26,671 bases of DNA from Lojkania enalia (taxonomy: Eukaryota > Ascomycota > Dothideomycetes > Pleosporales): assembly GCA_010094045.1 (NCBI GenBank), contig ML986918.1:1-26671 (forward strand), written 5' to 3'. Each line of letters starts with the position of its first letter. The first letter of the stretch is position 1. The notes under the pieces were generated by a model. The model saw only the letters and a list, made by a program, of their open reading frames with translations, was not told where the DNA came from and did no database searches. Position numbers and translations under genes: made by a program. This document shows, piece after piece, positions 1 to 8,431 of this stretch.

Positions 1-74
1 AGTTGTTCCTTAATTAGTTAGCTAGAGTTTTTAAGGATAATTCGTCCCGTTTACTAATTTATCTAAGGGTTTTC

Positions 75-335
75 TTTTCTCAACTATAGGATTCCTAAGA
101 TAATATTATAGTTAGTAATCTCTATAATTTAGAATATTTATTCTTATTAGGTTGTCTCTAGAATTTTAAACTCTCCTAGTTCTATAGTATATATAACTTT
201 CTTCTAGAAATCTTTCCCTTCTATAGTTTAAATTATATAAGGTTGTTCTAGTTATATTATAAATATTCCTTTTCTAGTAATATAGTTACTAGCTATAAAA
301 TTTTTTATTACTCTACTATTAATAAGTATATATAT
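75..335 (-). pseudogene. Retroviral-type aspartic protease domain of Gypsy family B, RIP-mutated
   Basis: In active elements this domain cleaves the Gag-Pol polyprotein. On the minus strand the active-site block reads LINSRVIKNFIASNY (codons around 330-285). This corresponds to the usual LIDSGATxNFI, with the catalytic Asp changed to Asn (codon 320-318) and Gly to Arg, both G-to-A changes. The C-terminal block NYNIILGIL..LRKENP (about 110-65) matches the conserved ILGxPWLxxxNP of Gypsy proteases. Spacing between the two blocks is normal for the family. The tryptophan positions are TAG codons, as expected for TGG hit by RIP. The domain lies downstream of the gag of the same element and in front of pol sequence outside the window. 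It cannot be functional. Confidence 0.7.
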
Positions 336-1423
336 TTTATAGCTGTAGTACCATCTAGGTATTATAAAGTAGTATTCTCCTATATTTCTATACAACTAAG
401 TTATCTTAAGCTAGTAGACTATTACTTCTTTTATAAATATATATTTCGGGCATTTCTATTCTAAGTATTTATACTATAATCTTCCTCTAATATATACTTT
501 AGATAATAGAAGTCTAGATTTGAGTACTATATAGTTTTAGGTTTATTTAGTAACTTTCTATCCTATTATAGCTTCTTACTTTACGGGGTTTTCTAGTACT
601 TCGTCTTCGTTTAGTCGTTTTAGCTATACGCCTATATTTTTCTTTTTTCTCTAGTAGGCCTTATACTATCGTTTAATATACGATATCTATACTATCTCAA
701 AATATATTAGATAGTATTAGTTTATATAGGAGTTATTATCTTCTCTAACCTAGTAGTCCTATTCTTATTTATATTATAATACCTTTAGTATCTAGTATTT
801 TACTAGTACTTTACTTTGTAAGAAGGCTACTACTTTCTATACTATATACGCAGCCTTATTCTAGTCTATTATACTAAAGTACTCTTCTACTACTTTTATA
901 GTTTCTATCTATTTTTAGAAATATAAGAAGTAGATTTCCCTAAGGTAGATATTTTACTATTCTTTATAAATGTCGACAATATCTTATTCTAGTCTATTTT
1001 TATTATAGAACCTTATAGGTAGTTCTTCTTATAGAGTAGTTATAGGAGCCGGCATTCCCTATTCGTACTCGATTATTTCTTATTAGTATATAAAATATAC
1101 TCTAGGTGCTAGCTTAGGTATTAGTACTCTAATAGTAGTTTCTTCTATTTATAATAGGGTATTTATTTCTTTATCCTTGTTAGGTATTTTCTAAACTTCT
1201 TCTAGCTATCTTTTTATATATTCCTACGTTACTATAAGTTGTATTTTCTTTTAAGGCTAATATCCTATAGCTTCTTTAAGTTGTCGATATATTTAACACT
1301 CGTCTTCGTTATAGAAGAACTAATATAAGGTTCCGTATTCTATAGTTATAACTAGTTTCTCTTTACCTACTTCCTGCGGTTTATCTTCTATAGGCTAGTT
1401 TCTTTTTTCTTTCTTTTTACTTT
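336..1423 (-). pseudogene. Gag-protease linker of Gypsy family B copy 1
   Basis: This is the stretch between the zinc knuckle and the protease. On the minus strand one frame stays readable if RIP-type TAA/TAG are taken as former Gln/Trp codons. It contains charged segments such as EDKPQEVGKEKLVITIEYG just after the knuckle and many Lys/Glu/Tyr residues further on. I recognise no catalytic domain. The right two-thirds of it (611-1423) is duplicated in B copy 2. About 360 codons between knuckle and protease is long for a Gypsy element, so an additional non-enzymatic Gag segment is possible. Confidence 0.45.
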
Positions 1424-2480
1424 AATATTCCTTTACTATATATTCTAGTTTTTAACAATTATAATACTTAATATCTTTTTTCTAAGTCTTCTTTTCCTAA
1501 GTCGCCTATAACTTAGGCTTCTTTTCTCTAATAGTACTCAGATCTATAGACCCGCCCGCGTTAGCAGCTCTTATTAAAAAGCGTGCCCTTTAGTAGTATA
1601 CTTATCTTTCCTTATTTTTAAACTAGTATAGTTTATTATTAATTCTCTTTACTAGTTAAAAATATAATACTAGGTCCTGCAGTTACTCTATATATATTAT
1701 TACTCTTCTTATTTCTATTTTCAATCCTCTACAGAACTTTACTATTATATTATAGTCGTTCTATACAACTTTATTCGAGAGCTGTTAAAAGCTTAATATA
1801 TATAAGGTAATAGATTCTAGTTAAACTAAATTATAAAGTCTATCTTCTACTATTTATACTTTATTAATATCTTCAAATACTAGTTTAAGTTTCTATTAGA
1901 AATACGCTAGACTTATAAATATTACTTTAGTTTTACTCTTCTAGTATTCCTCTATATAGTTCTTAAAATCTATTAGAAAGGACTAGAACTAGTTAAATAG
2001 TTTACCTGTTAAGTATACTCTTATAAATAGTACTTTCTCGTTCTTATATTAAATAATATTAAGGTTAGTATTAATATAGATTCTTACTACTACTAGGAAT
2101 CTTTTAAGTTTAAACCTGGTTCTATTAAATTTATTAAGTAGTACTAGTTTAATTTATTATTAGTAATATATTATTAATAATACTCTTTTAACTTATTTAA
2201 GTTTTTAGATAATTCCTACAAGTTCTATCTCTTATTTACTATTAACTATTCCTTATATCCTTTTAAGACTTTTAAAAAGGCTGTTCTAAGTCTCTTTTAG
2301 GCTTCTTATCTATTTATCTACTAGAACTAGCTGTTTCTATTATTATGCTAATTTGTTCTATATTCTTATAAATATAGTTATTATACCTGCCTCTAAAGAG
2401 GTAGTTTTACTAGCTAATTCTAATATTCTGCTTGCGTAAGTTTCCTATATTACTTACTAAAGGTATCTCTTTCCTTATAA
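1424..2480 (-). pseudogene. Gag (capsid and CCHC zinc knuckle) of Gypsy family B copy 1, RIP-mutated
   Basis: Gag forms the virus-like particle that packages retrotransposon RNA. On the minus strand a single frame can be followed from about 2470. An N-terminal helical, coiled-coil-like part reads ILELASKTTSLEAG (about 2440-2395). The capsid segment includes LTGKLFNQFQSFLIDF (2012-1966), the counterpart of the LxGxAxxWFxP block of Gypsy Gag. A zinc knuckle follows at 1469-1424, reading YYNC*KLEYIVKEY*SKKK. This is CX2CX4HX4C with the first Cys now Tyr (TGC/TGT to TAC/TAT), Gly now a stop and His now Tyr. In-frame stops are all TAA or TAG. The start codon cannot be fixed, because ATG becomes ATA under RIP. 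Confidence 0.7.
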
Positions 2481-2533
2481 CTAGGGTAGTCTAACTAGTC
2501 TCACTTCTTCTAGCCTTACGAGGGTAGTTAAAG

Positions 2534-2887
2534 TATAACAGCCCTTCTAATTAGCCTAGTATAAGGCGGAGTAATAACTAAGAGTAATTACGTGCTATAA
2601 GATGTATTATTCTTATAGACTTATAATAGAAGTGCGTAAGTAGAGTATATAAAGAATATTTAAATTAACTATAAAGAGTTATAAAGATTAGAGTTGTAAG
2701 GTTGTTAAATACAATTTAGTTCCCTTATTATTTTCCTACTTAGTTACTTAGTTAACTAAACTACTAAGTATACTTAGTTATTTAGTTAGCTAAGCTACTA
2801 AACGCGTTATATACCTTATATTAGCCTTATTCTTCTAGTTATATAGAGTTCTAGATCTTAATTAGGTCTAGTATAGGGGTTCCTATA
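2534..2887 (-). repeat. Putative 5' LTR of Gypsy family B copy 1
   Basis: The boundaries are inferred. On the minus strand the sequence begins TATAGGAACCCC (2887), where the recognisable gag of the family A element stops. It ends ...CTGTTATA (2534) just before the leader of the B gag. Restoring the RIP changes would give TGTA...TACA ends, as expected for an LTR. It contains a quasi-repetitive promoter-like stretch of TAGTTAACTAAGTAACTAAG type units (about 2738-2805). The left 95 or so bases also occur in B copy 2, at 10355 to about 10449. The size, about 354 bases, is ordinary for fungal Gypsy LTRs. The exact ends are uncertain. Confidence 0.45.
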
Positions 2888-3406
2888 AAGATATCCGTAA
2901 TACTAAATTAGCCTTAGTAGCTTTCTTTATACTTTCTATTCTATATCTACTTCTCTAAAAACATTTCGGACCTTATTTTTAAATCCTTTTCAGCTCTTAA
3001 AGAGTTCGTCCGTAGATTCTCTAGTCTTCTTTATATTACCTCTATTCTCTAGCCAATCTGCTATAAATAGTTTAGCCTATACTAGCAGTATCTCTTCTAT
3101 ATTTATTATTACAGCTAAGATCTTATCCTTATCTAAGAAGAAGATTATACTATTAAATCTAAAGTACAACTCTATTAATATAAGAAAAGGGTTAATATAT
3201 TCTTTCTTACTGTTAAACTTTCTTAGTAAAGCTATTTTAGCTTATACTTATTATTTAGCTTTAGCTAGGTCAGCTTTAGCTATAACTAGCTTATATTACA
3301 TCTATATAATATAGGTCTCCTATTCCTATACTTTCTATACTATAGTTTCTTCTAGGGCTTATAGCTTTTAAGTTATTATAACTTAACTTTATAATATAGT
3401 AGACAT
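2888..3406 (-). pseudogene. 5' part of Gag, Gypsy family A minus-strand copy, RIP-mutated and truncated
   Basis: An ATG survives at 3406-3404, 42 bases inside the LTR edge. The frame from it reads MSTILQSQ if stops are taken as Gln. A coiled-coil-like Ala/Lys/Gln segment follows (about 3310-3230), then LRKFNSKKEYINPFL (about 3225-3180). The typical Gypsy Gag capsid block is next: LYFRFNSIIFFLDKDKILAV (about 3169-3110) and ADWLENRGN (about 3061-3035). Further on are TDELFKS*KGFKNKVRNVF and RKLLRLI. The order and spacing match the retrotransposon Gag family. Stops are TAA/TAG only. The frame ends at the presumed LTR of family B, so about the last half of Gag is missing here. Confidence 0.7.
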
Positions 3407-3447
3407 CTTTAGATAGTTTCTATTCTCTTAACGTTAGGTAGTTATTA

Positions 3448-3987
3448 TATTACTAACCTATATACTACTAGTATATATAATAACTACTATCGCAGTCGTA
3501 TACGCGCCGGGGCTTTATTTATATTAGATTGGTTAGAGGTAGTAGCTTTAGTAAAGAGAGAGTATTAGGTTCGCTAGTTCTTCTAATATAATAAGTATAT
3601 TTAGAAGTCTAATAGAGTAATAAGATAAATCTGCGAGAATAACTATAAAGAATTTAATCTAAGTAAAAAGATCTTCTACCTTATATAGCTAAGTTTAAGA
3701 CTGCTAAGTCTAGCCTATTAGGTCTGTTAGGTCTATTAGGTTCGCTCTACTATACCTAATACTTCTACTATAGTTATATATATAAGTTATACTATGCCTT
3801 ATCGTCTAACTAATTATCTCCCCAGTTTCTGCAGTTCTACTACTTACTATCTAATAACTAGTTATTAATATACTACTGCCTATTAATACCTTATTAATCT
3901 TTATCTAAGTTAACCTCTATAGTAGCTGATATTAGATTAAGCCCTAGCTATAGAGGTAGTACCTTTTAGCGTTCTGTGTTTATAACA
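3448..3987 (-). repeat. LTR of Gypsy family A, minus orientation
   Basis: The 540 bases are the reverse complement of 7893-8431 over the full length, with differences that are nearly all C/T or G/A. On the minus strand it starts TGTTATAAACACAGAACGC and ends GGTTAGTAATA, i.e. TG...CA with the final CA turned to TA. This copy keeps more of the original CA/TG sites at its start than the plus copy does. It lies 42 bases upstream of the surviving Gag start codon, so it is the 5' LTR of the truncated minus-strand A element. No partner LTR of that element is in the window. Confidence 0.85.
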
Positions 3988-4420
3988 CCTAGCTAGTAGA
4001 GTATATAGCTAGTAGTAAATTAGCTATATTTTAAATAGTAGTAAGTTATAGCAGAAATTCTCTTATATTTAGATCTAGTATATACTAAATAATTATCTAC
4101 TTCTTAGTCTTACTAAGCTTTATTAAATTAGGCTAGTAATTATATTATAGAACTATTTCTTATCTTTATATACTAAATATACTTTAGGAGATATTATAGA
4201 TTAATATAATATAATATATAGTTAGTATTATATTTTATTAAAGAGCTTAAAGTATAAGCTATATTATAACTTCTTTCTAAATTAATTCTATAGTTATTAA
4301 TTATAGTATAATATTATAGAGTATAATTATTATAATTTTAGTAGGGTTTTAATATTATAATTAGCTCGTTTAGGTAATTAGCTTATACTATATATTATAT
4401 AACTAAGCTAAAGTAAAATA
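3988..4420. other. Unassigned AT-rich stretch between two Gypsy A fragments
   Basis: This stretch is extremely A+T rich with almost no CA or TG. I see no LTR, no Gag or protease block and no match to other parts of the window on either strand. A few codons at its right end (about 4397-4420) may belong to the reverse transcriptase N-terminus. It sits between a minus-strand LTR and a plus-strand pol that has lost its own 5' LTR, gag and protease. It probably holds the breakpoint of a rearrangement or a piece of the former flank. Confidence 0.4.
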
Positions 4421-5000
4421 GTATTACTAATACTATTTATACTAAAAAAGAATAGTAAACTAAGGTTATATATAGACTATAAATAATTAAACAATATAAC
4501 TAAGAAAAATAGATATCTATTACTTAAGATAATAGAGCTTATAAATTAATTATAAGAAGCTAAGTAGTTTATAAAGTTTAATATAAGAGAAGAATACTAC
4601 TAAATTTAGATAAAAAAGGGCTATAAATAGAAAACAGTATTTAAGATAAGAGAAAATCTCTTTAAATATCTAGTAATACTATTTAAACTTATAAATATAC
4701 TAGTAACCTTCTAAATAGTTATAAATAACGCGTTAAAAGAATATTTAGATATATTTATAATAGTATACTTAAATAATATTCTAGTCTATATAAATAGATT
4801 ACTAAGAGAGTATAAGGAATATATTAGAAAAGTACTAGTAAAACTATAAGAGTATAAGTTATTTATAGCTCTAGAAAAATGCGAGTTTTATATAATAGAA
4901 ATAGAGTTCCTAGTGTTCTAGATATTTAAAGATAGTATTAAAATAGAATAAGAAAAGGTTAAAATAATATTAGAATAGCTAGTATCTATTTTAGTTAAAT
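4421..5000 (+). pseudogene. Reverse transcriptase domain of Gypsy A pol, RIP-mutated
   Basis: The domain copies element RNA into DNA in active relatives. Frame starting at 4421 reads LILFILKKNSKLRLYIDYK (the LFVxKKxGxLRLCVDYR block), then LNNITKKNRYLL (LNxITxKNRYPLP). The catalytic box at 4763-4783 reads VYLNNIL where family members have VYLDDIL: both catalytic Asp codons are now AAT. At 4877-4888 the frame reads KCEF, followed by the EFLVF block (xKCEFxxxxxxFLGF). All these blocks are in one frame with no length change. Stops such as the TAA at 4484 stand where Gln is expected. The N-terminal 40 or so residues are not recognisable. Confidence 0.88.
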
Positions 5001-5590
5001 AAGTCTAATCCTTTTTAAGCTTCGTAAATTTCTATAGAAAATTTATAAGCAGGTACTCTAGAATAGTAGTACTCTTAATAGAGATTACTAAGAAAGAAAA
5101 AGGGTTTAAGTAGTAAAAAGTATAGTAAAAAGCTTTTAAAGAACTAAAAGCCTGCTTTACCTTAATATTAATATTAAAGATACTAGACCTAGAGAAGTAA
5201 TTTTAAATAGAAACTAATACTTTAGATAAAGTAATAGACGCTTACTTAAGTTAGTAAGATAAAGATGGAAAGTAGAAGCTATAAGCCTACTTTTCTAGAA
5301 AAATAAAACTAGAAGAACTTAACTACGATATATATAATAAGAAACTATTAGTAATAGTTAAAGTATTAAGAGAATAGTAAATATATTTAGTAGAAACTAA
5401 ATACCTATTTAAAATTTAAATAGATTATAAAAACCTTATATATTTTATAATAATAAAGGAATTTATAGAAAGATAAGTATAATAGATAGAATAACTAGTA
5501 GACTATAACTTTAAAATAATATACTAGAAAGGGTTAGAAAATATAGCTATAGATATACTAAGTTATAAAACTGATTATATAACTAAGAAA
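5001..5590 (+). pseudogene. Thumb/connection and RNase H domain of Gypsy A pol, RIP-mutated
   Basis: RNase H degrades the RNA strand during reverse transcription. In the same frame as the RT, codons from 5201 read F*IETNTLDKVIDAYLS, the counterpart of FxIETDASDxAIGAxLSQ. The first catalytic Asp (codon 5216) is AAT. The segment KLEELNYDIYNKKLLVIVKV (about 5306-5365) matches the ELNYxIxDKELLAIVxA block. The end of the domain reads YNFKII...KGLENIAIDILSY (about 5503-5571), which is DYxFxIxYxxGxxNxxADxLSR. Neighbouring domains lie in the same frame on both sides. Confidence 0.85.
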
Positions 5591-6660
5591 AAGTATAAAA
5601 GAGATACAATCCTAAAAAAGAAATTAGATAGATCTCTTATATATAACTATTTACAAGTTGCTTAAGTTATAAAACTAACTATATTAGAGTAAACTTAGTA
5701 GTAGAAGTTAAAGGATATATAGATAGTAGAGCGATATCTAATAAGTAGTAAAGAAGTAAAAGTAATTAAAAATATAACTTAAAAACAACTATATATATAG
5801 ATATATATATAATAGTAAATAATAAAAGAATTATATAAATTACTAGAATAGAAATACTTAGAAGTAGTAGAAATAGAGTAAAGGCTAAGGAAAAGTTTTA
5901 CTCTTACTAACGTAAGAAGAGAAGTATAAGATATACTTTATAAGTGTTTAGAATACGGAAAGAATAAGGTTATAAAATATAAGTTTTATAAATTCTTATA
6001 ACTATTAGAAGTATCTAAAAGACTATAAGAATAGATTATAATCGATTTTATAACTAAGCTACTAGAATTAATAGAGCTAGAGTTAAGAAGAAGATATAAT
6101 ATAATTATAAATGTAATAGATTAGCTAATAAAATATATATACTTTAAACTAGTATTAGAGATAATAATAGTATTTAAACTAGTATATAAGTTATTATATA
6201 TAATATTTACGGAGTATAGAGTTTTAAAATATATTACCTTAGATAGAAACAAGTTATTTATATCTAAATACTAGTAAGGATAGATAGAAAAGATAGAAAT
6301 CTAATAATAAATATCTACTAGTTTCTACCTATAAATAAACGGCTAGATAGAATAGGTTAACTAGAATCTAGAAATATATTTAAAGATATATATTAATAAA
6401 TAATAAAATAATTAGATTAACTATTATCTATAATATAAATAGCCTATAATAGAATAATCTAGAGTATTATAGGGACTATACCCTTTAAAGCTAATTATAG
6501 ATAGAAAGCTGTTATATATTAGGAATAGAACGAGAAAAAATCTCTAGTTCTACTAGTAGACTAAAAAGCTAAAGAAATAAAGGAAGTCTATAACTAATTT
6601 AAGGAAAAAATTTGGTTAAGAAACTTTAGAATAGTAGAATAGACTAATAAGTTAAGGATT
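5591..6660 (+). pseudogene. Integrase (zinc-binding and DDE core) of Gypsy A pol, RIP-mutated
   Basis: Integrase inserts the DNA copy into the host genome. Near 5942 the frame reads KCLEYGKNK, the CxxCxxxK end of the HHCC domain with the second Cys changed to Tyr. The core has IIIDFITKLL (first catalytic Asp codon at 6044), NVID*LIKYIYF (codon 6119) and LDRNKLFISKY (codon 6242). Near 6365 it reads NLEIYLKIYINK. The frame is unbroken in length from 4421 to about 6424. There a one-base deletion shifts it, and the later blocks (IAYN, GTIPFKANYR at about 6443-6502) are in the shifted frame. Tyrosines replace expected histidines, as CAY-to-TAY change predicts. Confidence 0.85.
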
Positions 6661-7089
6661 AAAGGACTAATCTTTAAGAAGAGGGGTAAAGTTTTCCTAT
6701 TAATAAAAAACTTAAAGATTAAAAGACCTATAAAAAAGCTAGATTATAAAAGAATAGAACTATTTCTAATTAAAAAATAGATTAGACTTATAAATTTTAA
6801 ATTAAGGCTATTAAGTAATATAAAAATACACCCAGTATTTTATAAGTTAAAACTAGAACCAGCACTAGATAATATACTACTATAAGAAACTATTAATATA
6901 GAACTAGAATAAGAATATAAAGTAGAATATATACTAGTAAGAAAGTAGTTTAAATGTTAGTAGAAGTATCTAGTAAAGTAGGAAAGATATTTATAGGAGG
7001 AAAGTTTATAGAAACTAGTATAGAATCTAACCAACTATACTATAAAGCTAAAGGAGTTTTACTAGAAGGCTAGAATAATAGATTATTAA
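6661..7089 (+). pseudogene. GPY/F module and chromodomain at the C-terminus of Gypsy A pol
   Basis: The frame reads KVFLLIKNLKIKRPIKKLDY from 6688, then IEPF-like and IHPVFYKLKLEPA (about 6826-6865), the GPY/F module that follows the integrase core in Gypsy elements. The segment EYKVEYILVRK (about 6913-6945) through KYLVK*ERYL and LTNYTIKLKEFYQK (about 7030-7068) matches the chromodomain pattern YEVEKILDxR...KYLVKWKGYxxxExTWEPxxNL. Chromodomains are thought to steer integration to heterochromatin. The aromatic-cage tryptophans are TAG codons. The frame is the one set by the deletion near 6424. A TAA at 7087-7089 may be the original stop. Confidence 0.8.
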
Positions 7090-7138
7090 GAAGAGTCTAG
7101 TTAGAAAGTAATAGTAGTAGTAATATAGAAGGAGCCTC

Positions 7139-7860
7139 TTACGCAGAACTTAGAATAATAGTAGAAAGTATTTTAAATCTAGTAAACCTCCTCTCCTCTT
7201 CCTCTAACTTCTCTTACTCTTCTATTAACTTTACCTCTCGTTTTCTAAAATCTAGACTATACTTTTCTAAAGAATAAACGCGTTTCTTAATACGCTTTAA
7301 ATAAGAAAAAGCTATCTAATAATAATACGTAGATTTCTAAAAATAATAAATCTCCTCTTTTTTAATAGCTATAAAATTTTAATAGGTAGAGGTAAACTTC
7401 TTATAAACCTTTAATATATTTACTAGGAAATAGTAAAAGATACCCTTAGTTAGAGAAAGATTGTAGAATAAACTCTAAGAAAAATATTCTCTATATATAA
7501 AAGAAAGAATAGTATTATTATAGTAGTTGCAGTTTATAGACTAATAGTTTAAATAATAGTAAGACAGATCTATTATAATACTTAAAGAAAGAATTAAATA
7601 ACTAGTATAATAGTTATAAATAGAAGTATTTTTGCGTTAAACTTTTAGTATAGTAAAAAGAAAAAAGAAAGAAGAATAGGGCTATACTCGCGAGTTAAGT
7701 AGGACCTACTAGAATATATAAAGTACTAACCCTAGAACGGAAAAATATAGATATAATACTATAGTATACCTATATAAAATATATTAGAAACTAGAATAAA
7801 CTGCTAGAGATAGTAAAATACTATACCTAAATAGAATCGGTAAAATAATAAATTAGAAAG
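7139..7860 (-). pseudogene. Antisense open frame between Gypsy A pol and its 3' LTR, unknown product
   Basis: I do not recognise this product. On the minus strand one frame can be followed for about 240 codons (from about 7860 to a TAA at 7141-7139). It has about ten TAA/TAG codons in the 213 codons below 7780, a density like that of the genuine pol frame. The C-terminal part is strongly charged: LKRIKKRVYSLEKYSLDFR (about 7300-7245) followed by KREVKLIEEQEKLEEEERRF (about 7244-7185), which would form a coiled coil. Upstream parts read NYYNNTILSFIYREYF and LTKGIFYYFLVNILKVYKKF. The start codon is lost or converted. It lies opposite to pol, as do the extra antisense frames of some plant Tat-lineage Gypsy elements. 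It could also be chance openness on a purine-rich strand. Confidence 0.4.
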
Positions 7861-7875
7861 CTTTAGAATAAACCT

Positions 7876-7892
7876 ATAAAAAAGGGAATAAA
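7876..7892 (+). other. Polypurine tract of Gypsy A
   Basis: A run of purines (TATAAAAAAGGGAATAAA) sits immediately before the 3' LTR. This is the position where plus-strand DNA synthesis is primed in LTR elements. The call rests on position and composition. Confidence 0.55.
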
Positions 7893-8431
7893 TATTATAA
7901 ATATAGAATGCTAAAAGATACTACCTCTATAATTAGAGTTTAATCTAATATTAGCTACTATATAGGTTAACTTAGATAAAAACTAGTAAGGTAATAATAG
8001 GTAGAAGTATATTAGAAACTAGTTATTAGATAGTAAATAGTAAGACTATAAGAACTAGGGAGATAATTAGTTAGATAATAAAGTATAGTATAACCTATAT
8101 ATATAATAATAGTAGAAGTATTAGGTATAATAGGTTGGATCTAATAGACCTAATAAACTTAATAAGCTAGGCTTAGTAGTTTTAAACTTAACTATATAAG
8201 ATAGAAGATTTTTTTAATAGATAAAGTCCTATATAATTATTCTTATCAATTTATCTTATTACTCTATTAAACTTCTAAATATACTTATTATATTTAAAGA
8301 ACCGGTAAACCTAATACTCTCTCTTTACTAAAGTTACTACCTCTAACTAATCTAATATAAATAAGGCTCCGGTATATATATAACTACAATAGTAGTTATT
8401 ATATATACTAGTAGTACTTAGGTTAGTAATA
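7893..8431 (+). repeat. 3' LTR of Gypsy family A, plus orientation
   Basis: The 539 bases are an inverted copy of 3448-3987. It starts TATTATAAATATAGAATGC, which is TGTTATAAACACAGAACGC after CA/TG-to-TA change, and ends GGTTAGTAATA. At 8432 the sequence switches at once to family B, matching 611 onward (TTAGTCGT...TAGCTATACGCC). Compared with the minus copy it has lost more CA and TG, so it is the more heavily mutated of the two. Confidence 0.85.

Larger units (their letters stand above)
1..2887 (-). mobile_element. Degenerate Ty3/Gypsy LTR retrotransposon, family B copy 1 (partial)
   Basis: This is a minus-strand retroelement that runs off the left edge of the window. Read on the minus strand the order is a putative 5' LTR (about 2887-2534), a gag with N-terminal coiled coil, capsid-like segment and CCHC knuckle, a linker, and an aspartic protease (about 335-75). 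Reverse transcriptase and integrase would lie to the left of base 1. The gag-to-protease order is typical of Gypsy elements. Every frame is broken by TAA/TAG codons of the RIP type. The right boundary cuts into the gag of a family A element, so B appears to have inserted into A. A second copy of bases 611 to about 2632 occurs at 8432-10442 in the same orientation. Confidence 0.75.
4421..8431 (+). mobile_element. Degenerate Ty3/Gypsy chromovirus, family A plus-strand copy (5' truncated)
   Basis: The element contains pol domains in the order RT, RNase H, integrase, GPY/F and chromodomain. An 800-base 3' internal region with an antisense frame follows, then a purine-rich tract (about 7876-7892) and a 3' LTR. 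The order integrase after RT plus a C-terminal chromodomain places it in the chromovirus group of Ty3/Gypsy. Its gag, protease and 5' LTR are missing. The right end of the LTR abuts family B sequence exactly where homology to 611 onward starts, so the element had inserted into a B copy. RIP has introduced many stops, but small insertions or deletions are rare. Confidence 0.85.

Noticed and set aside
7188..7250. Pyrimidine-rich stretch as a regulatory or triplex element
   Set aside because: It is explained by the Glu/Arg/Lys-rich codons (GAG, GAA, AGG) of the antisense frame on the other strand.
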